From positions 12,698,898 through 12,762,897 of the forward strand of contig HG738139.1 in NCBI GenBank assembly GCA_000499405.2: 64,000 nt of DNA. The letters run 5' to 3'. This document shows, one piece after another, positions 30,201-42,873 of this stretch. This DNA is from Onchocerca volvulus. Its lineage: Eukaryota; Nematoda; Chromadorea; Rhabditida; Onchocercidae. The position numbers and the translations under genes were made by a program. The notes under the pieces are model-generated. The model did not search any database. It was not told the DNA's origin and was given only the letters and a program-made list of their open reading frames with translations. Within the stretch, counting starts at the first letter, position 1, and every line of letters starts with the position of its first letter.

Positions 30201-33200
30201 CCATGACATTGGTAAATGTTATGCTGGATGTGCCGGAGCCAGATGATACAACTACGGAGGAAGGTCGCGCATCTGCTGAAGCTGCTTGGCAAATTCGGAT
30301 GCATTGGAGGAGTGAATTTATGCGTGCTGGCATGTATGATTGTGTTCAGGTTAAATTCAGTTTTATGTGAACGTCGATTTAATTAGATTTCAAAAGCTCA
30401 TTGAACGCTAAATTTCATTTTCATTTATTATTTCCTGTCAGTGATGTCGATTGATGAAAAATAATGCTTTGAGGTTACTCCACTTTTTTCAGTATGATGC
30501 GGTGCACATTTGGAATACCGGGAAATTTATTTTATGTCCACTTGAGTAATGATCTCAGTAGAAAGAGGGACACCATTAAAAAATGAAATATTCATGAGTC
30601 AAATTAAGTAAATCTTTAATTGTTCTGAAAGATTTTTTAGTAATGAAATCAATTGAAAGTAACTTCAGTTGCTAGACCGATATCCCATTATCATGTGTTA
30701 ATAGAAGACGTAATATATATTTATAGTTTTTGGAAAGTTGCACTTTGGAAGCAATTAAAAAACAATATGATAATTTCTGTCGAATCAAAGAAGCTGATTT
30801 TGCTGAACTTGTAAATCGGTTTGAACAAATGTTCGTTATTATTATTATGTTCTCGTGATTTTTTATTCGCTTCATTTCAAGAGGGAAACTAATGAAAGTC
30901 AGTGAATTTTTTCAATCAATAATATTTTTCTCTTTTAACTGAGAAAGTTCTGTATTCGAAGTGTGTTTATTTATAGAGCATATGGTACATGAATCATTTA
31001 ACAATATTGCATTTCAGAAAAGGAGAGTATGAAGAGCCGGACTGTTGCTATAATATTTTGTTAGCTGGTGTGAAGAACACTAGAGCCGAAGGACCATTTT
31101 TGAGCATTCTGCAACACCTTCTTCTGGTAACCGACGACAGTAACGTAAGGTGGAGATTTACCAAATGAATTTATGATTTTCGAATTTTTTTGAATTCTGA
31201 AAAAATGAATTTTTTTCATAATTCACTATGTTGAAATGTGAAATATGTTTTATATTATTTCAAATATTTTGATTTTTAGGACAGAATATTTTCGATTGAT
31301 TGAAAATTGCATCTCAGAAATCGTTCTACCGAAGACATGTGTGGATCCTGATTTCCGTGGAAAATTTGAATTTACTCAGGATGTCATTCATTTTCTCGGT
31401 CAGTAGATATTTTGTATATATAACTATTGTTAAATTCGTTAATCTTCATCGTATTTTCTGTATTTAAAAAAGCATATTTCATATGTTGGTATATTTGTTG
31501 CTCACATTTCCAAATAATTTCTCGGAAAGATTGATCAGTTGCTTTCAGATGCCTTGGAAGATGGCGAAGAAGAAAGACAAGCGAATAAACGTGTCGAAAC
31601 AGCTACACAAGCAAAAAATGAAGCGTTAGCCAAATTGAGCCAGTATTATAAAAGAATGGAGGAATTTGCAAATGAAGCAGAGCAGCTTAGAAAACATGTA
31701 AAATTTTATAAGCCTTTCATTAATGTTTAATTTTAGTTTCTATTCTATTGTAATTTAGGTCTAAATCATCTGTCTCATTTTTTCAGATTAAAGATCCAAG
31801 TGTGCCTCTTCCTCCACCAACAAGCCGTTTATCTCCACCAGAAACCTATATTGAAACAACAGATAAGAAGATACCTCCCGTAATAGGAGGCCCGCCTCCA
31901 CCTCCATTACCATCGTTTGTACCACCTCCACCTCCACCTCCGCCTCCACCTCCACCTCCACCTTTACTGTCATCTGGTAAATTCATTTTAAACTTTCATT
32001 TTTTTAGGAAAAAAAATTTCTCTTTCAGAAGTTTTTTTTTGAAAAGTTTTGAAAACTTACAGTGATATTTTTTATCAAGTGATTATAGGAGGCCCTCCGC
32101 CACCACCACCACTTCCAGGCGGACAAGGCCCACCTGGACCACCACCGCCACCTGGATTCTTGAATAAAGTGGTAAGTCCCGAGCTGCCAGAATATCTAAA
32201 AAAAAAACCACGTCGTGAAGTAAATGTGCCAATGAAAAAAATTCCATGGAGCTCGGCAACGGTAAGTTTTTCAGATGCTCTAAAATCTTGATAAAAATGG
32301 GACAACTCATACACAGATTATTATTCTCTTACACAAAGTTTTTCCTTTCTTTTTTTCTTTCAGATCATACCTAAAGAAATCAGTAAAGAATCTTTTTGGG
32401 CGCAAACAGCGGAAGAGAAATTCGCCAATGAGCGATTGTTTGAGACATTGAAGACGAAATTTTCAACGATGTAGAATTTTTGCTTCTTCAATAAGCATAA
32501 GGATTTAGATAGCTGTTTCTCTATTTTTATTCTTAACATAGTACGAATATACTTTTCATTTTAATATAATAAATGATTCTTCCGATATCTAAATATTGTG
32601 ATTCATAAAGAAAAATGAAGACTTTTTTAAGCAGTTCACAATTGCCAAGCAAATAATTTTATGAACTATAAGAAAGTGAGGAAGTTATAATAATTTAATC
32701 TAGAAATAATTCGAAATAACTCGCATAATAGCTTTATTTGTAGTCGACAAAGTAACACCGAGTCCGATTCAACAACGAGTGGAAAGAGTTTGCCGAAGAA
32801 GAAAGTTCGAAAGCCACTAGTCATACAAGACGAAAAGATCTTGCAAAATCTTGGTATTTAAAGATCAATTCCCAAAAAATTTTTTTTCTTAAATTATAAA
32901 CGTTTTTTCTTAGTGATTTTTGAATTCAGTAGTTTTTTTATGCACTGAGCTCCTTTTTTAAGCCATTCTGCAAGGATCGCAGAAGATACCGTTGGAGGAA
33001 TGGAAACGGATTTTGCTAGAAATTGATGATCGAGTAATATCTTCCGGAACAATGCAGCAACTGAGAAATGCTTTACCACCGTCTGATATATTGCAGAAAC
33101 TTCAGGATTTGGCTGGTAACAAATTCAGCGAAATGCCAGAAGGCGAACAAGTAACTTTAAGCATACATTTCTTATCTAAAAATAAATTTTCAATTTAACT

Positions 33201-35908
33201 TTTTTAATGTTTCAGTTCTCTTTAATTTGACTTGTATTTTCTAGTTTGCTGCAACACTAGCTTCAATAAAAGGATTGCCAGCACGATTGGATTCTATGAT
33301 TTTCATGCTCGAATTTGATAAAACTCTCAACGATTTGAAACCGGTTTATATTCCTGATATCATGCAGTACTTAAATGCAAAATCGTTTTTCTTATTTTCT
33401 TATTGATTTCATTTATTTTAGTGCTAACTTGACTGAATGGTCTTATTTGGTATGTAAATTTAACATACAAAGGTATTTTTAAAAAATGGTAGCTAACTTC
33501 ATTGTATTATTTTAGAACATATCGGCTGTGATAGAGGCATGTGATGAAATTCGGACTTCAATTGGCTTCAAAATGTTTCTAGAAATGGTTCTTTTGGTTG
33601 GGAATTATATGGGACATTCATCGAAGACATATAAGGATATATTCGGATTCGAAATGAGTGTATTGAAAAAGGTATGGTGTGTTCACTTTGGAATGTTTTA
33701 GAATATTACGAATATTTTATATATGTCTTGACTCGATGTTGAAAGGTTATTTCTTTGAGATTTGTGGTTTTTTGCTGATACGATTTCGATTGTAGTTAAG
33801 TGGTACGAAGGATGTAGATAACAACGAATCACTCTTATACTATCTCGTAAGTTGGATGTCTAATGAAGCGAATGGTTTATATGCAAACTTCCCAAAAGAT
33901 GAATTCCTCCATGTTGATAAAGCTTCACGTGTTAATCCGGAAGAAGTGTCCAAAGGCATTTCGGCTTTGAAAAATGCGCTCAGTAAGGTAATTTTTTATG
34001 TAACGTTTTACACTTATATTGGATTGACTTTGTATCTCGTAGTTTTGGACTGTCTCATTGTTCTGACGTGCATCAATTCAAACATTGAAAACATATTAAA
34101 AACTTAGTACTAGTATGTAGCATTATGTAACTGTCGGCTTCTTTTTGCAGATCGAGAATCAGCTGAAAACATTTGTCAAGCAAGCAGAGAACGATTTGTT
34201 TTCTGAAAAATTGGGTCCATTTTTATCAAAGGCAAAAACAGAATGTGAAATCGTAGAAAAAGTTCGTTAATTCAGTATTTTGGAAACTATAAATAACTAT
34301 GGAAATTTCGGATAAATACTAAAACTAATTACAGTGAGCAAGTTACTGGAATATTAGTTAGAATTTTATTTGGATAGGATTTTAATAGAGTTTAAATCTG
34401 ATTTACAGATGTATAATACCATGAATGCAAGATGGGAAGCTTTGAGGAAATATTATTCGTTCGACCCAAAAAAATACAACATGGAAACATTTTTCGGTGA
34501 TTTGAAATTGTTCAAAGAGGATTATGAGGTAAGTATGGAAAAGGATTGAAGCTTGGAATATTGCAATGAGAATTCATGTGGTTTCGGAATTGCAAAGACT
34601 CAATGCATATGTAAGAACCCCAAAACTTGAACAATGATGAATCGTAAAGAACATTTTCTGCTTGTATTTTATATATATATTTAGAAAGTAATTCACGACA
34701 TGGAAAAGACGCGTGAACTAAAAGAACGCGAGGATCAGAGGAAGAAAAGACTACCATTAAAACCATTGCAACCAGGAGTTGCGGCATCACCACTGAATCG
34801 CACTGTTGCAATTGAGGGGATCTTGAAAACAGGTTTGGTATTCAACAGTTTTAATGTCGAGAAAGAATTATAAATGAGCATGATATTGTCATTAAATTGC
34901 TGCAGCGCATTTAGCATACTTAGCTGATGATATCATTCGCTATTAAAACAATTAGAAGCCGTTCCTGAAAAGATGATGCATAATCGTCGATAGTATTATA
35001 CATTCGCGACGCATTAAAATTCTTGATGGCAATCCAGATTTAGGTTCATTGTGGGGATTGGTATTTTCAGCGATAGTTTTATTTGGATATTTGAGAAATA
35101 GTGTGCTAATTAAGATAATTTTTTTTTTTTTTTTTTCAGAATCTTAAATTTCTTTTTTGGACTTATTTACAGTAGTGAATTTTCTCGAATTTTTTTTTAG
35201 ATTTTAATTTGTTCAGAAATTGACGATTAGTGTTGCAGTAGAACTTAGAGGAATATAGTAGCTTAGTAGATAATCACTATAAATCTTTTATTAAGTTTTT
35301 TTTCTTTTCGAAAGTTAGATGATAATTTATTATTCGGCTACATTTTCTTGTTTGAAGAATTCGGCTTTAGTTTCTTTCTAAAATTTTGCAGTTATTATCG
35401 TTTAAAAATGTTTTAATTTCAGGAAAGCAAGATTTGGGTGTTGTGGATGAAATTGAGAAGATACTAGAAGCAGGATATTTGGAAGGTGCGGAACGAAGGA
35501 CGCCAAGAAGAACACCACGTACTCGTGCTGGTAATCAAAATGTTGTAATGTTAGATTAATTTACTGATTCATTAAGACCAAAATGGGAAGGATCTTCTAA
35601 AGAAAGTTATGCATCATATTTTACTGGTTAATAATTCTTGCTAAATTTTTATGTTTGTAGGTCGTGCTGCAATGGAGCGACAACGTTCGCGTGCATCTGA
35701 AGAATGTATGTCAACTGTATCCAGTTCTGGAACATCCCAACTTCCAACGCAATATCGAATACGGAGGAAAGGGCAGCCTACAGTACTTGTACAGGTTCTT
35801 TAATTTTATTTGCTTGATATTATAATGCTTCATTTCATTACTCATTTTAATTTTGATGTTTAAATCATTCAATTGTGATATCAGGATGATTCATCTATAA
35901 ATTTATGA
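27277..35908 (+). CDS. cyk-1: Diaphanous-type formin, 26 exons, about 1145 aa
   Basis: Rho-regulated formin that nucleates and elongates unbranched actin filaments, for example in the cytokinetic ring. Exons: 27277-27387, 28058-28174, 28330-28452, 28598-28726, 29090-29242, 29544-29719, 29887-29995, 30194-30349, 30727-30830, 31018-31149, 31280-31398, 31549-31697, 31787-31976, 32089-32261, 32364-32470, 32744-32853, 32963-33150, 33245-33343, 33516-33671, 33796-33987, 34151-34261, 34409-34528, 34685-34832, 35423-35530, 35661-35794, 35885-35908. All phases agree. Exons 2-12 carry the GTPase-binding and FH3 regions (RMNDDQVNAAFAELL; FLSILQHLLL). Exons 13-14 are the polyproline FH1. FH2 runs from KKIPWSSA with the landmarks LVGNYMG and KASRV. 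Exon 24 encodes a DAD-like helix and basic tail. Exon 2 uses a weak TTCTAG acceptor. Without the last splice, the protein would end at 35803. Confidence 0.95.
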
Positions 35909-37500
35909 CAAAACATTATCAAGAATTTTCGAGATAACTGCAAGATATTACTGTGGATCAGCTAATCCATACGAAAAAGATTACTGGTGATCTAACGAAT
36001 TAATAACGATTTTGAGAAATCATAAAATTAAAAAATAAATTTTAGGTGACTAATCTGGATTGTGTTACTCGCGATATTACTTTACTAGAGTAACGTAAAA
36101 CTCATTTTTTGGATATTTCAAATTCTGGAAAAAACTTAGAACATGAAACTTGAAGTTCCTTTTTTATAGGCAGGTGTAATATTGCCGAAAGAAAATAAAA
36201 AGCCATGAACATCTTGACTGGAATATCCTTATTTGGTTGTTAATTTTTGCTCTTGATTTCTTGGAACATAAAATTCTTTGGATATTACTGAACCTTAAAT
36301 GTTATTTCATTATTTGCCTAGATGTTATTACTTTCATCCTACGTTTTTATTCTTGCTATTCAGCAATTCGATTAAGTTTTTCTAATGAAAATTTCGAGGT
36401 CGTTTAGGATTATTTCGGCGGTAGGATGTTCTTACAACATTTTGAATATGCTATGCTATTTATTATAACCGCCTCTAGGCCATGGTTTAGCATTAATTGC
36501 TTTTATCAATGTCAAAATTAAACTCCTCTTTTATAAACTTAAATTTTGCTTGTATATTGTTATTTATCATCTTAGAGAAAGTTATAATTGTTTATTGTAA
36601 GTTTTTGTATTAGAAACATTGTTTGTATATCAATAATAACGGGTCGTTATCTATTTCACTCTTATATTAAATGCATAGTTGTCACATTTGACAGTTGTAT
36701 TCATTTATTTATTTTTATTTTGTGGTTTTCAAGTTTCATAGGCTAGATTTAGTGTAAGCTTAATGCTTATCGAAGGAGTTTCAAAATTTCTCAGTTACCA
36801 AAAAATTTTGAAAATTAAAACTTCAAGAGTATGTAATTTTTGGAACTAGGTATTAGGTATTTTAAAAAAATTGAGTTTCTACGCGTCTTATTTTATTTTG
36901 CGTCCTGAAAATCCTTCTCAAAATCCAAAAATTTCTCTTCTATGTTTCATAATATAGATTGCACATAATCTCTGTATTAATAATCTGATCGCGCCTTTCT
37001 TTTCATTTTTAGAATATTGCTTATTTATATGTTTTCGAATTTCGTTGTGTCTTGAAAATTTGAACTTTTCTCATATGTTAAGTGCTTTATTTCATATAAG
37101 GCCTTCTTTGCTTGATTATTATAACAATTCGATCAATTAATATCGAGTATTTATCAATTATGAAGCGACATTATATGTGACGTGAATGGATCTATACATA
37201 CCTCTTGAAATAGCTTCTTTTTTATGATCATTTTTTTTTCCAGTTATCGAATTATTTTCGTATATTTTTCACATATTTTATTTATTCTTTGTTTCTGAAT
37301 TCAATTGGAAATACTTCGTTGCACATAAAATGATTCGCTATAAATGTATAAATACATATATGTGTAATGAGAAGAATATATCTCTTCGAATAAATGAATT
37401 GAAATGAAATTTTTTCTGCGCAACTTTGCTATAAATCCGACTAAATCCCATCCGCCATATGTAGATTTCTCTTACTTTTTTAACTCATACAAACTTAATG

Positions 37501-37742
37501 TATGATTCAGACAGTTATATGTAACTGTCGACGTATCGAATGGGATGTTTATGTGAAATATTTCAATATCACTGCGATATTGACGTGTAATTTGTACGTT
37601 TCTATGTAGCTATTAGTGTACGACTCGGACACTTACGTGTAACTATTAATTTATGACTGAGACGGCTACGTGTGACTGTCAACGTATGATTCGGACATTC
37701 ACATGTAACTGTCAAAATATGACTTGGATATCCATATGTGGA
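37501..37742. repeat. 34-bp tandem repeat array, interrupted
   Basis: Units of the type TATGATTCGGACATTCACATGTAACTGTCAACG start at 37501, 37617, 37651, 37685 and (partial) 37718. The copy at 37501 is separated from the others by an insert of about 80 bp. Confidence 0.8.
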
Positions 37743-37857
37743 TTTATTAGCCAAATTGAGAAACTAATAAATGATATGATTACTAGATAAAAGGTCAATG
37801 ATTATTATTAGTACAATGGTCATTGTCGATAAGGTCGCAGTGATATTGAAATATTTC
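37555..37857. repeat. 22-bp perfect inverted repeat, arms about 260 bp apart
   Basis: GAAATATTTCAATATCACTG followed by CG at 37555-37576 is the exact reverse complement of 37836-37857. The arms enclose most copies of the 34-bp tandem repeat, giving a possible foldback element. Confidence 0.85.
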
Positions 37858-38162
37858 AACCGATTCTTATGTCATCTGATCCTTATCACTTGCTAACTTA
37901 TTCCTATGTTGCCCTCTTTATCAGGCTGAATCTCATCTCTCATTAATAGAAATTCGTGGAGGAAAATCTCAGAGCGAATAATTTCTGCTCCAACATTGCT
38001 CGTGATATCAAAAAAAAATTGTAAAAGTAATTTGTAAATTGGTTATTTGTTGAGGATTAGAATTTGTTATCAATGATTTTGTAGCATAATGAAGTCCTTG
38101 ATATGACCAATTTTATTTGCTGCAACTATGGCGCACAATGAATTGATGAATATCAATTGTAC

Positions 38163-38287
38163 AACTGATAAATTTCAATTTCCCTTTGATAGGAGAGGAG
38201 TTATCTGAGGATTACTGGTATTGTAAACTGATAATTTCAATTTCCCTTTGATAGGAGAGGAGTTATCTGAGGATTATTGGTATTGTG
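38163..38287. repeat. 63-bp tandem duplication, 2 copies
   Basis: Copies at 38163-38225 and 38226-38287 are nearly identical (one indel, few substitutions) and contain CCCTTTGATAGGAGAGGAGT. The high identity points to a recent event. Confidence 0.9.
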
Positions 38288-39050
38288 AATTGATAGAGTT
38301 TGATGAAATTTAAAAGTACCGTCATCAAATACCGATCAGAGCAAAGAATTGAATGTCCTGACTAATCAGAGCAAAGAATGAATGAATGAATGAATAAAAG
38401 AATGAATTCCTTTAAAAAAATCATTTTTATAGTGAAATTACCATCCATAACAACGCACAATTTGCAATATGTTAATTATAGTGTAAAAGTCAAAAATTTA
38501 CAAAGATTTTTGATTATTTCATCATATTTATTTATATTTCAAAAAATTTTTCGGTTTTCTCAACACAATGACTATCTGAGCTTCTTTTCCATGTCTTTTT
38601 TTACTATAGATATTCACCATTTTAAAATCAATAAAACTTTCCTAAAACCATCTTCCCCGTTTTAACATCAACTCTTGAGATGAACATCGGTTGGGATTTG
38701 AAATTTTCACTAGTGACTGTAATGTCGTTAAGATTCAGAAGGATCTAAGTGGAAGCATTGTTAGAATCTTCATTGTTGGTTGGCTTCATTTCATTTCGGT
38801 TCGATTTGCATCTTTCTCATTATTCTCGCGGGATTCCTCATCTAATATTTTTCCTTCATTTTTGTTTTGGATTGTTAGCAATTTTTTGTATATGACAAGA
38901 AATACTCATTTGAATTTTTTCGAAATATCCAGTAAAACCTCTTTTGTGATAACCAGATGTCCAAAATAAATTATTTATCCTTCAGCATTACCAGCATCTT
39001 CGAATTTTGCGGTTTCTAAATATAGTTCACATTTTATTATCTCACGTTCT

Positions 39051-39065
39051 TTTAGTAATTGCCAA
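39051..39065 (+). promoter_or_regulatory. Probable spliced-leader acceptor of the HMG20 gene
   Basis: TTCTTTTAG ending at 39055 is a good nematode 3' splice site only ten bases before the start codon at 39066, with no in-window upstream coding exon to pair with it. This is the usual layout for trans-splicing. Confidence 0.5.
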
Positions 39066-41168
39066 ATGTCTGCAACATCGCACAAATCATCATCGAAAAA
39101 CAGACGTCAGAAAAAGAGAATTGTATATGTCGATAAAAATGCTCCAAAACGACCTCGTAGCGCTTATGTTCATTTCGTCAAGTATGTTTACCTTTTTTCC
39201 ATTTATTTTTGCATATTTCGATACTTGTCAGTGTTAGAATGTAAGGATTATTGCTGCGAATTCATATTGCACATGTTGATGGATAATTATAAAAGCTAAA
39301 AATGATCTCTTAGAAAAATGAAAACTGCTGGTTTCAGTGCACGAAGAAAGGAATTAACAGACTCTGGTAGGCATGAGGCATTGCGTCCACGTAGTTTTCT
39401 TGCAGATATTGGAAAGCAATGGAAAATTTTGCCGGATGATCAAAAAAAAGTGCTTTAATTTTGTTCAAAAATTTAGAACGAATTTTTTTTTTTTTTTATA
39501 GGTTCTAGCATTCATGCAAAATTTGCGTTTTTATGAGGTTTCTTTTCGGCAGGAATGATTAAAAGTATTTGCTGAGATACTTGAGATCATTTGTAATATT
39601 TGAATTTGCTTGATGAAAAATTATTAATTTTTAGAATTTTTGAATTGAAATTACTCATATTGGGTTTATAACCGATTATAATCGTAACACGGATTTAGTG
39701 ATAAATTTTTTTCCGCAAAAATTTGAAGATCAGATAGACACGACTTGGTATGTTATGCTGCCAGATTTCAACAGAAGATTATGTTTCTTTGTGATTTTGC
39801 TCTTTCTCAGCTATATTTGGACAAATCAGCTGAAGAACATGCAAACTACGAGAAAGCTATGGAAGAATATAAAAAAACGGAAGCTTATAATCAGTTCCAA
39901 AGTCTGTTGGTTTTTTTTTTATTTTTTCAAACACTATTTTAATAAGATAAACCATCTGGAATATTCATTTTTAGCAAAAGAAAAGTGACCATAGCATATA
40001 TATTATCCTTAATTATTCCCTTTATTTTACTTTATTTATTTTGTTGATCTTTTTTGTTTACTTCCATTTTTTTTTTTTTTTTTTGATTTTTACATTCTAA
40101 CAATTTGACTTATTAAAAAAATAAAAGGGAAAATTCTTCGTTAGATCTATTTCTTAAAGAATAACATAATCCAACATACTAAACATAATTTCACATATGC
40201 ATCTTGCATATGATCTGAAGCATTAGTTTTAAAATTTCTTGTATCCGTAGTGATGAATAGGACATTTTTTTGAAGACGATGATTTGAAAGTTCACCACCG
40301 AAAAATGTAAAACATATATGTGCTTCTAGTCGTCTTAAATGCCATATTCTTTTTTAACTGCTATACAAGTAAGCATTTTTCAAATGTTTTCCCATGTTAG
40401 AATGAAGGGAATTATTATAAAAATTATTTCATTCTGGCATCTTCGTTTTGCAAAAGAATCAAATTTCAGTCAAGAAGGAAGGATTGATGAAACAAAGAAT
40501 GCTGGAGTTGAAGAAACGTAAAAACGATATGAAATCTAGTGATGATGAGGCAATTTTTTTCTATTTTGTTTGAATTTTTAGAGATCAGTTTTTCTGTTTT
40601 TTTCCTTTTTTTTCTGGGATAATTAAGATTTTTGAAATAATTTCAGCAATTATGACATAAGCTTTATTTTTAAGGAAGACGATAAAAGTGAAGCAGTTGT
40701 TGCGAGTGATATTCCAATATTTAGCAAGGAATTTCTTGCCTACAATAAAAGTATGGTCCAAAATATTCGATGAAATTTTAATTGAAATAGCAACATTTAC
40801 ACCATATCATTTAACTGTTTTTTGAGAAATGACTGGAATCATAGTCGTAGCGAAATTTTGTTGAGTTTCGGGATGAACATTTTATTTAAAAAAATAAATT
40901 ACTTCCAGCATTATTTTCCATTTAATAGTGTTCATGCATTATGTATTTAATGTTCCCTAAACTGTAAAACTAGTATTACTTTTATTATGTCGATTAATTT
41001 TTTTCAAAGCGATTTTTTAGGCCAGGAAAGTAAATGTAAAAAGTTGCGAAAAATGGTGAGTGCTCTCCAGGAAGAGAATGATCTCCTCAAAGCTGATATC
41101 GCAAAGTAAGCTTTTTTTTATAACATATTTTTTTCTTGAAACTCATTGCTGCTGTATATTATTTTTTT

Positions 41169-41249
<81 letters not shown>

Positions 41250-41977
41250 TAAATAATGCAATTGAATATTTCACAGTGGTCTGCATATGGTGATAAATGA
41301 ATAACGGATATATTTAAGCAAGCCAGGGGATATCGTATCTTCTATAAGAAGTTAATTTTGATGAAACAGGATTTGTATTCTATAAAATAAGTTTGTAGTC
41401 AAACTGACATGGACTATTATTTTGGACATATAAAGCATTAATGTGACAAATTAATTCGAATCGATCCTTTTGATTAGTTTTTGCATCTTATAACGAAACT
41501 TCAGAAATCGTAAATGATTTTCTAGATTATCAGAGAGGATGAAATTAATATGTGGGCAGCAGCATGGAGCAGTACAATGGTCTACAAAAATAAAACAACG
41601 ATGGACAAAGTTATTGATCGATGCTCTTGCATATGTTTCTGTTGATGGTAAATTCTGGTTATTTGTAGTGAAAGTTTTACCACTTTAGAGAAAAAAATTC
41701 AGTAGATATCATATTAATATCATATTTCGCGAATGTTTATGCCAAGACTGAAAGATCTGCAAAAATAATTTGGGTCCTGGACGTTATTTTTCACCTTTGA
41801 ATGTATTATGTTTTTGTAGTATCGCTCTTATTCAGCTATTACTTTATAGGAGAATATCCAACTCCACAAAACATCGAAACTTACATGCAGAAATTAAAAA
41901 AATTAATTGTCGAAAACCCAAGCAGTAAAGACCTAATTGCGGTGCGAATGGCTTTGTCGGAAGTGAATTTTACATAA
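39066..41977 (+). CDS. hmg-20: HMG20A/B-type HMG-box protein, 8 exons, 269 aa
   Basis: Chromatin protein related to HMG20A/HMG20B (BRAF35), which in animals associates with the LSD1-CoREST histone demethylase complex. Exons: 39066-39181, 39338-39449, 39811-39901, 40470-40549, 40675-40750, 41021-41105, 41526-41647, 41850-41977; phases agree, 810 bases. One HMG box spans about residues 25-100 (APKRPRSAYVHFVN, IGKQWKILPDDQKK, YKKTEAY). Exon 5 holds the family signature IPIFSKEFLAYNKS. A coiled coil follows (LRKMVSALQEENDLLKADIA), then the conserved end YPTPQNIETYMQKLKKLI. This order identifies HMG20, not the two-box TFAM. Intron 4 appears to use a GC donor (GAG|GCAATT at 40550). Exon 3 ends at a GTCTGT donor chosen because it alone keeps phase. 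Intron 6 contains a very long T tract. Confidence 0.92.
41162..41247. repeat. Very long T tract inside HMG20 intron 6
   Basis: About 85 bases of T with only a C and a G interruption. It lies between exons 6 and 7 and yields a spurious poly-Phe frame. It is also a likely assembly or polymorphism hot spot. Confidence 0.9.
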
Positions 41978-42873
41978 ATTCTTATTTTTCAGTATCAATT
42001 ATGTATTTTATAAATGTATATTTTTGGTGGAGTAAATCGGAGAAATTAAGTCGAGTAAAATTGTTCTTAAATACTTGTTAATTTTTAAGATATAATTTGA
42101 ATGTGATGATGAAATTCTTGTTTAATTATGTTTCAATAATTGATATATGTGGCATTTTTCCTTTATATAATATCTTAACATCCTTTAGATGTATATTTAT
42201 ATATTGCTGTTTTATATGTATTGTTTTGTTATTTAAAAATGCAATCCAATTTTACGCGGTATTGTTTTGGTAGATTTGTCGAAAATTATCGTATCTATTC
42301 GATTCATTATCAATATCTTTACAGAAATTTCAGCTTTTTTGCTGCTTGGTTTTGCATCATACCATAGAAAATACACATCCTAAGCAAATGAAAAAGTTGG
42401 CTCATTTTTAGTTTAGCAGTTGTTACGAAGTTCCCGATCAACGTCTGTCTGTTTGAACATGAACAATTTTTTCCCTGGATTTTATCATTTCAGATTTATT
42501 CCTTCTCTTTAATTTGTTTACCCTCCGATTATGTTGTTTCTGTCTTTAATTACTTTAAAAAAAAAAAAAAAAAAAAAAATGAAAAAAACCGAATTTTGGC
42601 ATTTTCAACTTAGATTATAGATCTCATATTTGAAGCATTTGCAGGCATTTAAGCTTTAGAAGATGATAAGGAAGAGGATCTACACTGTTACCATTTTGAT
42701 ATGTATTTTCACTCAATATTTTTGCTGAAGTAACAGTATTTCTTTCAAAGATCTGTAATAATTTATTTTTACACAAAACCAATGACATTAATGTGGCAAG
42801 GAGTTTTACGTATCTATTTGAGCAAATGCTAATGATTTTTTCATCTATTTTTCATTTAAGGTTTGTTGCTGCA
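41978..42873. other. Intergenic region between the HMG20 and TEX10-like genes
   Basis: About 0.9 kb of AT-rich DNA with an A tract (42556-42580). There is a good 3' splice site (TTTCATTTAAG, ending 42860) 14 bases before the next start codon, probably a spliced-leader acceptor. The spacing is larger than usual for a nematode operon, though a loose operon cannot be excluded. Confidence 0.5.

Larger units (their letters stand above)
35909..39065. other. Gene-poor interval with tandem and inverted repeats
   Basis: No supported gene in about 3.1 kb. It includes 3' flanking DNA of the formin gene, a 34-bp tandem repeat enclosed by a 22-bp inverted repeat, a 63-bp duplication and short AATG repeats (38380-38398). 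An open frame at 38691-38969 is hydrophobic and unsupported. Confidence 0.5.

Noticed and set aside
38691..38969. 92-codon plus-strand frame upstream of hmg-20
   Set aside because: It has no ATG near its start, is hydrophobic and unspliced, and lies in the probable promoter region.
41060..41293. Poly-Phe frame
   Set aside because: It is the translation of the long T tract in an hmg-20 intron.
39066..41977. Identification as TFAM/HMG-5, because of a single HMG box near a basic N-terminus
   Set aside because: There is no second HMG box. The IPIFSKEFL segment, coiled coil and YPTPQNIETYM end match HMG20A/B.
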